DNA of 38,094 nt from positions 1 to 38,094 of the forward strand of contig JAAZIU010000030.1 of assembly GCA_012800735.1 (NCBI GenBank), given 5' to 3'. The translations under genes were made by a program, and so were the position numbers. Each line of letters opens with the position of its first letter. The stretch's first letter is position 1. The notes beneath the pieces were generated by a model. That model ran no database searches. It had not been told where the DNA came from and saw nothing but the letters and a program-made list of their open reading frames with translations. The stretch comes from Clostridiales bacterium. Lineage in GTDB: Bacteria; Bacillota; Clostridia; Oscillospirales; CAG-272. Below are positions 15,035-24,438 of the stretch, piece after piece.

Positions 15035-16837
15035 ATGGCAGAATTTTTAGCTAAAAACGATAAAAGAACAAAATACTGCGGAGAATTTACCAAAGAAGAT
15101 ATCGGCAAAGAAGCCGTTGTAATGGGTTGGGTGCAGCGTCAAAGAGACTTAGGCTCTCTTATCTTCATCGATCTGCGCGACCGAACCGGTATCGTACAGC
15201 TTGCTTTCGACGAAAATACAGATAAAACTGTTTTCGATAAAGCTTTCCAGACGCGCTCGGAATATGTGCTTTGCGTCCATGGAATTGTGCGCAGCCGCGG
15301 AGAGGGCGCGATAAACAAAAATATTCCTACCGGAGAAATCGAAATTGCGGTTTCATCATTCAAAATATTGGGTACCGCCGAAACCCCTCCTTTTGAAATT
15401 GTAGAGAACAGCGATGTCCGAACTGATGTCAGGATGAAGTACCGCTACCTCGACCTCCGCCGGCCGGATGTGCATCATAATATGCTTATGCGCAGCCGGA
15501 TAGCAAAAATAACCCGTGATTTCTATGCTGAAAATGGTTTCATAGAAATCGAAACTCCGAATCTGGTAAAACCGACTCCGGAAGGAGCCAGGGACTATCT
15601 TGTTCCGAGCCGGGTTCATAACGGCAAATTCTACGCTTTACCTCAGTCACCTCAAATTTATAAGCAGCTTCTCATGCTTTCCGGATTCGACCGCTATATT
15701 CAGATCGCCAGATGCTTCAGAGATGAAGACCTGCGCGCCGACCGACAGCCGGAATTTACTCAGGTAGACCTTGAGATGTCTTTTGTATCCGAAGACGATA
15801 TAATGACACTCAACGAAAAATTCGTACAACATCTCTTCCGTGAAGTTAAGGGGATTGAGATAGAATTACCCCTTCAGCGCATGAAATACGAAGAAGCCAT
15901 GCGCCGATTTGGTTCTGATAAACCGGATCTTCGATTTGAGATGGAGATAGTCGATCTGTCTGTGATTCTGAAAGAATGCGGCTTTAAGGTATTCTCCGGA
16001 GCAATAGCAAACGGCGGTATAGTCAGAGCAATCAATGTAAAAGGGGGCGCAAAATTCAGCCGTAAGGAAATTGATGCTCTTGCAAAATTCGCGGCATCTT
16101 ATAAAGCAAAGGGTGTAGCGTGGTATAAAAGCTCTGATGGTGAAATCAGCTCTTCATACGCCAAATTCCTCAGCGACACAGAAAACGAAGCAATAAAAGA
16201 AGCCGTGTTTTTTGAAGACGGAGACCTCATTCTCATCGTAGCCGACCGTGAAAAAATTGTCTGCGACACCTTGGGTGCGCTAAGATGCCATATGGCAAAA
16301 AAACTCGGTCTTGTAAAAAAAGACGAATACCGTATGCTATGGGTAACCGACTTCCCGCTGTTTGAGTATGATGAAGAATCGGGAGCGTTGTACGCCGCTC
16401 ATAATCCTTTTACCATGCCGGTTGTTGAAGATATAAAATATCTTGATACCGAACCGCTTAAGGTAAATTCAACCGCCTTTGATATAGTAATCAACGGTAT
16501 GGAAGCAGGCGGCGGTTCTATGCGAATCAATCATCCGGAGCTCCAGGAGAAAATTCTCGGAATTATCGGTATTCCAAAAGAAATCGCGCGTACAAAGTTC
16601 GGATTTCTTATGGATGCTTACAAATACGGCGCTCCGCCGCACGGAGGAATGGCATTCGGTTTCGACCGACTTATCACCCTCCTGCTTGAGCTTGATGATA
16701 TCAGAGATGTTATTGCATTTCCGAAGATGCAGAACGCCTCCGAACCTATGTCCGACTCCCCTGGAATCACAGACTCTCAGTCGCTTGCTGATTTGGGGAT
16801 CTCAATTATTCATTCTGAAGAAGATTCGGTAAAATAA
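15035..16837 (+). CDS. aspS: Aspartyl-tRNA synthetase
   Basis: Class IIb synthetase that charges tRNA-Asp. Its 600 residues match the bacterial type: OB-fold anticodon-binding domain (about 1-110, GWVQRQRDLGSLIFIDLRDR), catalytic core with SPQIYKQLLM and motif 2 RCFRDEDLRADRQPEFTQ, the bacterial GAD-like insertion (about 290-420), and motif 3 GMAFGFDRLITLLL near the C-terminus. The RDLGS stretch has Leu where non-discriminating enzymes such as that of Pseudomonas have His (position 31). This suggests, but does not prove, a discriminating AspRS. Ribosome-binding site AGAAGGA. No T-box leader is present. Confidence 0.98.
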   Translation: MAEFLAKNDKRTKYCGEFTKEDIGKEAVVMGWVQRQRDLGSLIFIDLRDRTGIVQLAFDENTDKTVFDKAFQTRSEYVLCVHGIVRSRGEGAINKNIPTGEIEIAVSSFKILGTAETPPFEIVENSDVRTDVRMKYRYLDLRRPDVHHNMLMRSRIAKITRDFYAENGFIEIETPNLVKPTPEGARDYLVPSRVHNGKFYALPQSPQIYKQLLMLSGFDRYIQIARCFRDEDLRADRQPEFTQVDLEMSFVSEDDIMTLNEKFVQHLFREVKGIEIELPLQRMKYEEAMRRFGSDKPDLRFEMEIVDLSVILKECGFKVFSGAIANGGIVRAINVKGGAKFSRKEIDALAKFAASYKAKGVAWYKSSDGEISSSYAKFLSDTENEAIKEAVFFEDGDLILIVADREKIVCDTLGALRCHMAKKLGLVKKDEYRMLWVTDFPLFEYDEESGALYAAHNPFTMPVVEDIKYLDTEPLKVNSTAFDIVINGMEAGGGSMRINHPELQEKILGIIGIPKEIARTKFGFLMDAYKYGAPPHGGMAFGFDRLITLLLELDDIRDVIAFPKMQNASEPMSDSPGITDSQSLADLGISIIHSEEDSVK

Positions 16838-16847
16838 AGGTATTAAA

Positions 16848-17888
16848 ATGTCTGACGACATACTTCCGCGGTTAATTTTCATAATTATTCTTGTCTTTGT
16901 CGCGGCATTTTTTGCCGCGGCAGAGACTGCATATTCATACTGCAATCGCATCAGGATGAAAACTTTGGCAGACAACGGAGACAAAAGAGCTTTAAAGGTA
17001 ACCCGAATTCTTAATGAATTTGACGGTTTACTGGTTACTCTGCTTGTTGGATTCAATGTCTTGAATGTCATGATTTCATCTATTGCGACGGTTCTTGCCA
17101 TTGACCTTTTAAAATCGTTTCCGTCGCTTAGCGGTTATGCCTCGCTTATATCATCTCTGATAGTTACTTTAATTGTTTTTATATTCGACGGAACAATTCC
17201 AAAAAATATTGCACATGTTAATGCCGATAGTTTTGCTCTTCTATTCTGTCATATCATATTTGCGTTAATGCGCCTTATGTTTCCAATCATAAAGGTTTTC
17301 CAGCTATTGACCAAGGTAATCAGCAAAGTAATAGGAGACGGAGAAAAGCATCCGGAAATTACTACAAATGAATTTATCCGCGCAGTTGACACAGCTCTCG
17401 AATCAGGCGCCATTGACCTTTATGAAAGCAAACTCATAAAATCCGCTTCATCTTTTAACGATCTTCGCGTAAATGAAATCATGATCCCCAGGCGTAATAT
17501 CGACTATATCGATTTGGAAAAAAACGGCTTATCAAACGAACAAATAAAAGAAAAACTGATGGCAGACGAGCATTCAAGACATCCGCTTTGTCATGGCGGA
17601 CTTGATAATATCATCGGGATTCTTAATTCCTCCGATGTGCTTGAACGCTTAATGCGCGGCAGTCAGATAAATTTAAAAGCAATTTCCAGACCTCCCGTTA
17701 AAGTTCGGTCTGATGTCAATTTAAAAACTCTCTTCGATGAAATGGTAAGTCAAAGGACCCATATGGCAATAATAACGGATAAAGCCGATAAAACAATCGG
17801 ACTTGCCACCATGGATGATCTGCTTCGGGTTCTTTTCCAGGGCAATGAAACACCCTTAAAAAGCAAGAATGAGAAGGCGGCGCTATGA
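16848..17888 (+). CDS. CNNM-domain (DUF21) membrane protein with CBS pair, lacking the CorC domain
   Basis: 346-residue member of the hemolysin C/CorB family, linked to magnesium or cobalt handling. The N-terminal CNNM domain (about 1-190) has four hydrophobic stretches and the AAETAYSYCNR signature after the first helix. A CBS pair follows (about 205-335, VNEIMIPRRNIDYIDL then KTLFDEMVSQRTHMAIITD). It ends after the CBS pair without the C-terminal CorC/HlyC transporter-associated domain that its neighbour has. Its stop overlaps the start of the next paralogue by 4 bp (ATGA), suggesting coupled translation and possibly a heterodimer. Ion specificity is not deducible here. Confidence 0.88.
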   Translation: MSDDILPRLIFIIILVFVAAFFAAAETAYSYCNRIRMKTLADNGDKRALKVTRILNEFDGLLVTLLVGFNVLNVMISSIATVLAIDLLKSFPSLSGYASLISSLIVTLIVFIFDGTIPKNIAHVNADSFALLFCHIIFALMRLMFPIIKVFQLLTKVISKVIGDGEKHPEITTNEFIRAVDTALESGAIDLYESKLIKSASSFNDLRVNEIMIPRRNIDYIDLEKNGLSNEQIKEKLMADEHSRHPLCHGGLDNIIGILNSSDVLERLMRGSQINLKAISRPPVKVRSDVNLKTLFDEMVSQRTHMAIITDKADKTIGLATMDDLLRVLFQGNETPLKSKNEKAAL

Positions 17889-19216
17889 CTATAATAATCT
17901 TCATTCCGCTCCTTATAGTAGTTCTTCTCAGTTTCTCAGCTTTCTTTTCGGGTTCGGAAATAGCGTTTGCCAAATGCAATAAACAAAGGCTGCTAATGGC
18001 AGCAGAATCGGGAAATAATAACGCAAAAAAAGCGCTTTATATTTCCAACCATTTCACAGCAAGCCTATCCGCAATACTTGCCGGCAATGAGCTTGTCAAT
18101 ATTTCCGCTTCTTCAGCCGCAACGTTTCTTGCCGTAACTCTGTCACCGGAAAACACTTCCGGCGCGCAGACGATTGCGGGTGTGATTATAACTGTTGCTC
18201 TACTTATTTTCGGTGAAATTTTACCGAAGGTTATATTTAATCGCCATGCTGATAAAATGGTTCTTTTTGCCGCAAATCCTATTTTATTTTTTACAAAACT
18301 CTTCGCCCCGGTTGTAAAGCTTTCCGACGCGCTTATTAACTGGCTTTCACCTTTATGGACGCCGGAAAACAGAGACAAACCCTCCGTTACCCGCGAAGAG
18401 CTATCGATACTTGTCGATGAATGCGAGAAAGACGGAATCATTACAAGCGATGACGGCCAATTGCTCAGAGGAATGGTGAATTTCTCCAACGACGACTTGA
18501 AAATACGCGATATAATGGTTGCAAGAGTTGACATTGAAGCTTTTGATATCGGAGACGGAATCAAATCTCTCCTGAATGAGAACTCATACCTTCTAAGATC
18601 TTATTCAAGAATACCTGTTTACAGAGATACTCCGGATAACTTACTCGGAATTTTGCCGGTAAGAGACTTCATGAGAGAAGTCATAAAATCCGGCGGTATT
18701 AACAAACTCAGCGAGGAGTCCTTTCTGGATCTTCTGATAAAACCGCTGCTGGTGTTTGAAAATAAAACTGTCAGCTCGGTTGCCTCTCAAATGAAGCTGA
18801 CACTGGAAGAAATGGCTGTCGTTGTCGATGAATTCGGAGGCATTACCGGTATTGTCACCGCTGAAGATCTGATTGAACAGATAGTTGGTGAAATATATGA
18901 TGAGCGCGACAACCCGGAGCAGCACAACATTTTGGAATATAACGAGACCGAAGAGGGAGCCGAGTGTGTTGTTCGAGGAGACCTTACCATGAATGAGCTT
19001 TTCGCTCTTTTGCGCAACATTTACAATCCGAAGCTCCATGGCATTAAAACAAATCAGACCACAATAAGCGGATGGATAACCGAACTCGCGGGAAGTATTC
19101 CGAAAAACGGTGATATAGTTGAAGAGGAGGGGATTAGTGTAACCGTAATAAAAACTGACGATTCACGTGTCAAACTCGCAAAAATAACTGTGATTTCCGA
19201 CTACTTGCCTGACTAA
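17885..19216 (+). CDS. CNNM/CorC-family membrane protein with CBS pair and CorC_HlyC domain
   Basis: 443-residue full-length member of the same family as the gene before it. Order: CNNM domain with four membrane stretches (about 1-180, FFSGSEIAFAKCNK and GEILPKVIFNRHAD), CBS pair (about 205-335, IRDIMVARVDIEAFD, then VVVDEFGGITGIVTAEDLIEQIVGEI, a strong family signature), and the C-terminal CorC_HlyC domain (about 360-440, VVRGDLTMNELFALL to VKLAKITVIS). Probably a Mg/Co-related transporter or its regulator. The 4-bp overlap with the preceding gene suggests the two proteins work together. Confidence 0.9.
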   Translation: MTIIIFIPLLIVVLLSFSAFFSGSEIAFAKCNKQRLLMAAESGNNNAKKALYISNHFTASLSAILAGNELVNISASSAATFLAVTLSPENTSGAQTIAGVIITVALLIFGEILPKVIFNRHADKMVLFAANPILFFTKLFAPVVKLSDALINWLSPLWTPENRDKPSVTREELSILVDECEKDGIITSDDGQLLRGMVNFSNDDLKIRDIMVARVDIEAFDIGDGIKSLLNENSYLLRSYSRIPVYRDTPDNLLGILPVRDFMREVIKSGGINKLSEESFLDLLIKPLLVFENKTVSSVASQMKLTLEEMAVVVDEFGGITGIVTAEDLIEQIVGEIYDERDNPEQHNILEYNETEEGAECVVRGDLTMNELFALLRNIYNPKLHGIKTNQTTISGWITELAGSIPKNGDIVEEEGISVTVIKTDDSRVKLAKITVISDYLPD

Positions 19217-19241
19217 AAATGCCAAAAAGAGGTGGAAACAA

Positions 19242-20741
19242 ATGAAAAAAATACTATTAAGATTTGTCACGATTATCATATCTGTCCTGATTTTGGGAAG
19301 CTTAATTGCCGGATGCGGTGAGAAGTCAGACAGTGATAATCAGCCGGATGCTGCAGACACGCAGGCTGAACAAGTTGAAACTACAGCCGAAGAAAAAGAG
19401 CTTACCGCAGATGATATTATCAGAGAACGCTATTCTTCAAATGATTACGGCGGAAAAGAAATACGCATTCTTTCGCCTTCTATAGGGAAACATTTCTATT
19501 ATCAGCTCGGAGATGAAGTTAACGAGATATGGGCTGAGACAGAAACCGGCGATGTCATGAATGACGCTATAATCAAGCGTAACCGCAATACCGAAGAATT
19601 GCTCAATGTAAAAATAACCCCGATCTGGGGCGGAGAAACAGATACTATAACAAAAACCATACAGAAAGCGGTTACAGCCGGCTCCGATGAATTTGACACG
19701 GTAATTAACAGAATGGATTTCTTCGGAACTCCGATGACTTCCGGTTATTTGATGAATCTTCTTACTGTTAATACCATTAATACCGAAGATTACTGGTGGG
19801 ACGCAAATATCACTTCAAACTTCACTTTATTTAATTCAAAACTCTATTGGATAGCCGGTGACATAAACACCTTTGACGATTATGCAGTAGAAGCCATATA
19901 TTTCAACAAAAAGCTCTGCGATGATCACTCTCTGCAATATCCTTATCAGACTGTACTCGACGGAATATGGACTATCGATAAATTCAATGACATGGCTCAG
20001 ACCGTAGTACACGACCTAAACGGTGACGGGGTTATTAAAGTTGGAGACGATATTGTCGGTCACATAGAGAACAACGACCATGTAAAACATTGGATTTACG
20101 CAATGGGTGAAAAGTCAGTAGACATTGACCCTGATGGAATTCTTACCGTTAACACCCTTAACGAAAGACATATTCTGGCGGTTGATACCATATATCACTA
20201 TATGGTTGAGGCGGAAATGACATACAGCGGCTATGAAGAGATTTTCATGGAAGACAAAGCGCTGTTTATGGGCAATATGCTTGGGCCTATCAATAAGCTG
20301 CGCGGAATGACATCTGATTTTGGCCTTATACCCATGCCAAAACTTGATGAAGATCAGAAAAATTACGGGGAATATGTTTCAAACGGTTGGACTACCGCTC
20401 TTGCGATCCCGATTACCTGTCAAGATCCCGAATTTACCGGGATCGTCCTCGACACAATGTGCGCCTTTTCAAATACCACTGTCAGATATGCTCTTTACGA
20501 TATTATGCTTAATGTAAAGTTGGTACGTGATGATGAATCACTCCAAACACTCGATATAATTCTTGCGAGCAAGGCTTACGACTGGGCTGTTGACTTCTCT
20601 TGGGGAAGCAGTTTTCAATCCGCGTATAACAATGTCTATAACACAAAGAAAAATAATTATGTAAGCGCAGCAACGAAAACTTTTGATAGACAAAGCAAGA
20701 CGATTAATGATCTGCTTGATACAATAAGAGAACTGCCGTAA
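19242..20741 (+). CDS. Extracellular solute-binding lipoprotein (orphan paralogue 2)
   Basis: 499-residue lipoprotein. Signal peptide 1-24 with lipobox LIAGC and Cys25, then an acidic, Glu/Thr-rich linker and a two-lobed binding fold. Shared blocks with the other three paralogues: NDYGGKEIRILSPS, DYWWDANITSNF, WIAGDIN, GIWTIDKFNDM, DLNGDGV (DNA 20012 onward), SDFGLIPMPKLDEDQ and DDESLQTLDIIL. It lies 25 nt after the CorC-type gene and 19 nt before a small basic protein gene. A good AGAGGTGG ribosome-binding site is present. No permease is encoded nearby. Ligand unknown; an oligosaccharide is the likely guess from family and organism type. Confidence 0.85.
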   Translation: MKKILLRFVTIIISVLILGSLIAGCGEKSDSDNQPDAADTQAEQVETTAEEKELTADDIIRERYSSNDYGGKEIRILSPSIGKHFYYQLGDEVNEIWAETETGDVMNDAIIKRNRNTEELLNVKITPIWGGETDTITKTIQKAVTAGSDEFDTVINRMDFFGTPMTSGYLMNLLTVNTINTEDYWWDANITSNFTLFNSKLYWIAGDINTFDDYAVEAIYFNKKLCDDHSLQYPYQTVLDGIWTIDKFNDMAQTVVHDLNGDGVIKVGDDIVGHIENNDHVKHWIYAMGEKSVDIDPDGILTVNTLNERHILAVDTIYHYMVEAEMTYSGYEEIFMEDKALFMGNMLGPINKLRGMTSDFGLIPMPKLDEDQKNYGEYVSNGWTTALAIPITCQDPEFTGIVLDTMCAFSNTTVRYALYDIMLNVKLVRDDESLQTLDIILASKAYDWAVDFSWGSSFQSAYNNVYNTKKNNYVSAATKTFDRQSKTINDLLDTIRELP

Positions 20742-20760
20742 AAATGGAGTATCTTTAAAA

Positions 20761-21069
20761 ATGAGGATGACTGATAAGGAAGTGGTACGGTATATAATAA
20801 GAAGACTGCGCCGTGACGCTAAAAAGCGACATTTCCGTATTTCAGGTCAGATATTCAGGTATATACGTGATTTTGTCGATTACAGGAGAGATTTGGATTT
20901 CCTCGCAAAGGCAGAACGCGAAGCCAGAAAAAACGGTCTTCAATTTAACGGAGATGTTTTACTTAGGTATTATGACCTGACAAAGCCGGAAGAGATATCT
21001 TTCAAAAAGCTTAATTTGCTCTATAATACCTGTAAGTTGTTATTAATCAAAGAAAAACTAATTTACTGA
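20761..21069 (+). CDS. Small basic protein of unknown function between two solute-binding lipoproteins
   Basis: 102 residues, strongly basic (for example IIRRLRRDAKKRHFRIS), with no signal peptide, membrane segment or recognised domain. The sequence looks mainly helical with a YYDLTKPEEISFKKLNLLY segment near the C-terminus. It has a GGAG ribosome-binding site and normal operon gaps on both sides (19 and 24 nt), which supports a real gene rather than chance. The charge suggests nucleic-acid, membrane-surface or ribosome contact, but no function can be assigned. Confidence 0.7.
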   Translation: MRMTDKEVVRYIIRRLRRDAKKRHFRISGQIFRYIRDFVDYRRDLDFLAKAEREARKNGLQFNGDVLLRYYDLTKPEEISFKKLNLLYNTCKLLLIKEKLIY

Positions 21070-21093
21070 TTTCATCTGTACAGGAGGCAGATA

Positions 21094-22620
21094 ATGAACG
21101 CCATTTTATTTAAACGTATTTTTGCGGTGTCATTGCTTTTATGTATTCTTATTTCAGTCTTTGCCGCTTGCGGTAAAACAGAAGGACAGACACCTTCAAA
21201 TGATGACAATAGTATACCGGACGAAAACCTTGCCGAAGAAACTACCGAAGAAACTATACTGAAAGCAGATCTTCCAGAAGATTTCGATCTGGGAGGAATG
21301 GAAATCAGGATAATGATGTATCCGGTAGGCGGAACCGACTGGCAGGACTGGGCGTCCCGCGACATCTACTCCGAGGCTGAAAACGGAGAGCCTATAAACG
21401 ATGCGGTTTACGCAAGAAACCTTGCAACAGAGGAAAGGCTTAACTGCAAAATACTCGGTATTGAAAAGGACAGTCAGCAGGATCTTATTAAAAAGCAAGC
21501 TCTTGCCGGTTCTGATGATTATCACATCTCGACCTGCCGTATGGAAGGACTTAAGACTATAGTTCAGGATGGCTACCTTGTAAATCTCCACAGTTTAGAA
21601 TATATGGATCTTTCAAAACCGTGGTATGATCGCGACATGGTTGACAATGCTACAATTTTAGGTCAGCTCTATTATGTCACCGGTGATATGATTATTCTTG
21701 ACGACGACTCAACTTCAGCAATGGTTTTCTCAAAATCTATGGTCAGCGACTTCAACATGGATTCGCCGTATTTGCTTGTAAATGACAGCAAATGGACCTT
21801 TGACAAGATGGATGAAATGATTACTGTTGCTTCCGAAGACTTAAACGGCGACGGAGTGATAGACCTGGAAGATCAATACGGCCTTATCTGGCAGCGTGAC
21901 GCAATAGTATCGTATCTTCATGCTGCCGGCGGAAGAATTGTCACAATGAATGATAAGCAGCGACCGGAATTGACACTTGACACAGAGCATAATCAGATAG
22001 TAATGCAGCGAATTTTTGACATAATGTATCGCGACGACATTGTAATCAACCTGCACCATTACGAAGGCAAAATGGATATCTATCAACTTCAGACAAAGAT
22101 GTTCTCCGAGAACCGTGTTCTGATGATGTGGATCAGAATGAGAGTCGTTGAAACCTTGCGTAATATGGAAAACGACTTCGGAATCATTCCTATGCCAAAG
22201 TTTGATGAAGCGCAGAGCCATTATCACCATACCGTTAACAGATACACCGGCTGCTCTGTCTGCATACCCAACAGCGCCGGATTTGATCACCAGCTGATAG
22301 GTGCGGTAATCGAACAGATGTCTGCCGAAGCAAGATATACCGTCCGTGAAGCCTACTATGATGTTTATCTTGGAACCAAACTTGTCCGAGACCCCGAATC
22401 AACAGATATGCTTGATATCATCATGAATAACCGTGTATTTGACTGCGGTGAGCTATATGATATCGCGGGCTTATCATGGAATATGTATTTGCTTACCATG
22501 AAAAACACCGGAGACTTTGCCTCCTTCCTTGCAAAACATGATAAGGTGACGAATAAATCTATGGATAAATTCATTTCTAAATTTGAGGGAATGGCGGACG
22601 AGCAGGGAATAGACTATTAA
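21094..22620 (+). CDS. Extracellular solute-binding lipoprotein (orphan paralogue 3)
   Basis: 508-residue lipoprotein, the last gene of the long run. Signal peptide 1-25 with lipobox VFAAC and Cys26, an acidic linker (about 30-60), then the binding fold. Blocks shared with the paralogues: PWYDRDMVDN, YVTGDMI, SKWTFDKMDEM, EDLNGDGVIDLEDQYG (DNA 21838 onward), NDFGIIPMPKFDEAQ and RDPESTDMLDII. A GGAGG ribosome-binding site precedes the ATG. A strong terminator follows 26 nt after the stop. It shares more local wording with paralogues 1 and 4 than chance allows, so an old duplication is likely. Ligand unknown. Confidence 0.85.
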   Translation: MNAILFKRIFAVSLLLCILISVFAACGKTEGQTPSNDDNSIPDENLAEETTEETILKADLPEDFDLGGMEIRIMMYPVGGTDWQDWASRDIYSEAENGEPINDAVYARNLATEERLNCKILGIEKDSQQDLIKKQALAGSDDYHISTCRMEGLKTIVQDGYLVNLHSLEYMDLSKPWYDRDMVDNATILGQLYYVTGDMIILDDDSTSAMVFSKSMVSDFNMDSPYLLVNDSKWTFDKMDEMITVASEDLNGDGVIDLEDQYGLIWQRDAIVSYLHAAGGRIVTMNDKQRPELTLDTEHNQIVMQRIFDIMYRDDIVINLHHYEGKMDIYQLQTKMFSENRVLMMWIRMRVVETLRNMENDFGIIPMPKFDEAQSHYHHTVNRYTGCSVCIPNSAGFDHQLIGAVIEQMSAEARYTVREAYYDVYLGTKLVRDPESTDMLDIIMNNRVFDCGELYDIAGLSWNMYLLTMKNTGDFASFLAKHDKVTNKSMDKFISKFEGMADEQGIDY

Positions 22621-22646
22621 ATATTAAGATGAGCACAATTATATAG

Positions 22647-22687
22647 AATACAGCCGTAAAGCATTTTGTTTTACGGCTGTATTTTGT
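22647..22687 (+). terminator. Strong intrinsic terminator closing the pncB-to-lipoprotein run
   Basis: A 14-bp perfect stem (AATACAGCCGTAAA with its complement) and 9-nt loop, followed by TTGTTT. Between here and 22887 the sequence is AT-rich and holds only a promoter. Confidence 0.92.
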
Positions 22688-22790
22688 TTAATAAACCCAA
22701 GATAATGAATAATAATAATTTAAATAGAATATTATTTCAATTAACTTTACCTGGCTATGATGTATATTTATTCTGTTTTTTACGATATTA

Positions 22791-22799
22791 TGCTATACT
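22791..22799 (+). promoter_or_regulatory. Extended -10 promoter for the flavodoxin-hydrolase-ABC operon
   Basis: TGCTATACT is a TG-extended -10 element 88 nt before the first gene, downstream of the strong terminator. The -35 region is weak. Confidence 0.45.
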
Positions 22800-22887
22800 T
22801 AACTATATGATATACATAGTTATTTATTTTACTCGTTATTTTAGAATTCTTTATTGGTTTTAATAAACTAAATAAGGTGAATTATAA

Positions 22888-23592
22888 ATGAAATGCGTTG
22901 TTATAAACGGTACGGAACAAAAAGGCTGCACATACATGCTTAAGGAAATATTTTTAGATGAGCTGAAACCGGAACAACTGTCAGAGTTCTATTTACCAAA
23001 AGACGCTCCGGATTATTGTACGGGATGCAAACTATGTTTTATGAAAGGTGAGTCACTTTGCCCTCATCATAAAAAAGTTGCCCCGATTTGGCAAGCAATG
23101 CTTGAAGCCGATTTAATTGTTTTTGCTTATCCGGTATATGTTCTGAGAACCCCCGGGCATGTAAAAAGCCTATTGGATCATTTGGGAGTTCACTGGTGCG
23201 CACATAGACCGGATCCCAAAATGTTCAACAAAACCGCGGCGATTATCACTCAAAGCATTGGCGCACCTAATAATGACGCGCAAAAAGATGTCAAAACAAG
23301 CTTAAATTGGCTGGGTGTTCCGAGAGTTAAAAAAATCGGTTTCGGTATGATGGAAGGCGTAATCTGGAATGAGATTTCAGAGAAACGACGAAATAGATTT
23401 GAAAGTAAGATTCGTTATTTTGCAAGACAGTTTCAAGATATAAAACCTGCTGCGATGAGTTTGAACACTAAATTTATTTTCGAGATGTGCAGGATGATGC
23501 AAAACAATCTCTTAAAAAACAACCCGAAAAATAAAGAATTAAGTGTTGATTTAAAACACTGGCTTGAACAGGGATGGATTGAAAGAAAATAA
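22888..23592 (+). CDS. Flavodoxin-fold NAD(P)H-dependent oxidoreductase
   Basis: 234 residues of the NADPH-dependent FMN reductase / flavodoxin-like family. The N-terminal strand MKCVVINGTEQKGCTYML gives the FMN phosphate loop. The Cys cluster CTGCKLCFMKGESLCPHH (about 45-62) matches the CxGCxxC set seen in clostridial iron-sulfur flavoproteins, and FAYPVYVLRTPGHVKSLLDHL forms the flavin-contact region. A C-terminal extension (about 150-234) is less typical. It probably reduces flavin or quinone-like acceptors, perhaps against oxidative or nitrosative stress. First gene of a probable four-gene operon; ribosome-binding site AAGGTGA. Confidence 0.82.
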   Translation: MKCVVINGTEQKGCTYMLKEIFLDELKPEQLSEFYLPKDAPDYCTGCKLCFMKGESLCPHHKKVAPIWQAMLEADLIVFAYPVYVLRTPGHVKSLLDHLGVHWCAHRPDPKMFNKTAAIITQSIGAPNNDAQKDVKTSLNWLGVPRVKKIGFGMMEGVIWNEISEKRRNRFESKIRYFARQFQDIKPAAMSLNTKFIFEMCRMMQNNLLKNNPKNKELSVDLKHWLEQGWIERK

Positions 23593-23620
23593 GCTGAACA
23601 AAACACGGAGAGTATCAATA

Positions 23621-24397
23621 ATGAAAGTTGTCAGATTTATACTAATAATCTTAATGTGGGTTTTGATAGTCGGATTTCTGACAAATCATATTATGCGAAC
23701 AATATCTTATTCATTTTACAAAGGAAAACGGAAGATGGATAAGATAAGTATAACTCCGCAAAAGCTAAATTATGGAGAGAATTTGACAGGTTACGGTTAT
23801 AACCTCGCAAATAATTCAAGTTCAATCATATTATGCTTCGGCGGTTCTAACTATATTGCGTACAATACCGTCGGTACTTTTGCCTCTCACTATGATGTGC
23901 CATTCCTTGCGATAGATTATTACGGAACACAGGATAGCAAAGGGAAAATGAACCTGCGAACCATGCAGGAATCCGCAGAAATACTTTATGACTGGGCAAA
24001 AGAACAATATTCCGATCGAAATATAATAATAATCGGTCATAGCTACGGCTGCGGCATGGCAGCGTATCTTGCATCCGTTCGTCCCTGCAGTCACTTGTTT
24101 TTATTATCCGGATTTCGCGACTCGGCAGAACTATATAATCAGATATTACCTTTTTTCTGGGGACCATTTAAAATATTTATTTCAGATAACATAAATGTTT
24201 CAGAATACGCAAAGAAAACAACTTGTCCCGTAACTGTCATAGGCTCGGATGCGGATAAAACACTTAAATCTGATATTCAGATTAAATTAGCCGATTGTTA
24301 TGAGATAAGCGACTTGGAAATATTCCCGGATATTGAACATGAATTTTACTTGACAGACGAAAGAGTCATTTCATTGATTCAAAAGAAGTTGAATTAA
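23621..24397 (+). CDS. Membrane-anchored alpha/beta hydrolase
   Basis: 258 residues. An N-terminal hydrophobic helix (about 4-24) anchors the protein, and an alpha/beta hydrolase domain follows. Candidate triad: Ser141 in GHSYGCG, Asp210 in VIGSDADKT, and His240 in DIEHEFYL. The start at 23621 was preferred over an upstream in-frame start because a GGAG site lies at the right distance and the membrane helix begins directly after it. It follows the flavoprotein gene by 28 nt and precedes the ABC permease by 41 nt. Substrate unknown; lipid or peptide esters at the membrane are possible. Confidence 0.78.
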   Translation: MKVVRFILIILMWVLIVGFLTNHIMRTISYSFYKGKRKMDKISITPQKLNYGENLTGYGYNLANNSSSIILCFGGSNYIAYNTVGTFASHYDVPFLAIDYYGTQDSKGKMNLRTMQESAEILYDWAKEQYSDRNIIIIGHSYGCGMAAYLASVRPCSHLFLLSGFRDSAELYNQILPFFWGPFKIFISDNINVSEYAKKTTCPVTVIGSDADKTLKSDIQIKLADCYEISDLEIFPDIEHEFYLTDERVISLIQKKLN

Positions 24398-24438
24398 ATA
24401 TAAAAAGATCAGACAACTATGCCGAAAGCAGGATAAAA

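Noticed and set aside
22666..22863. 65-codon open frame downstream of the lipoprotein run
   Set aside because: It starts inside a strong terminator, has no ribosome-binding site and a composition typical of AT-rich spacer.
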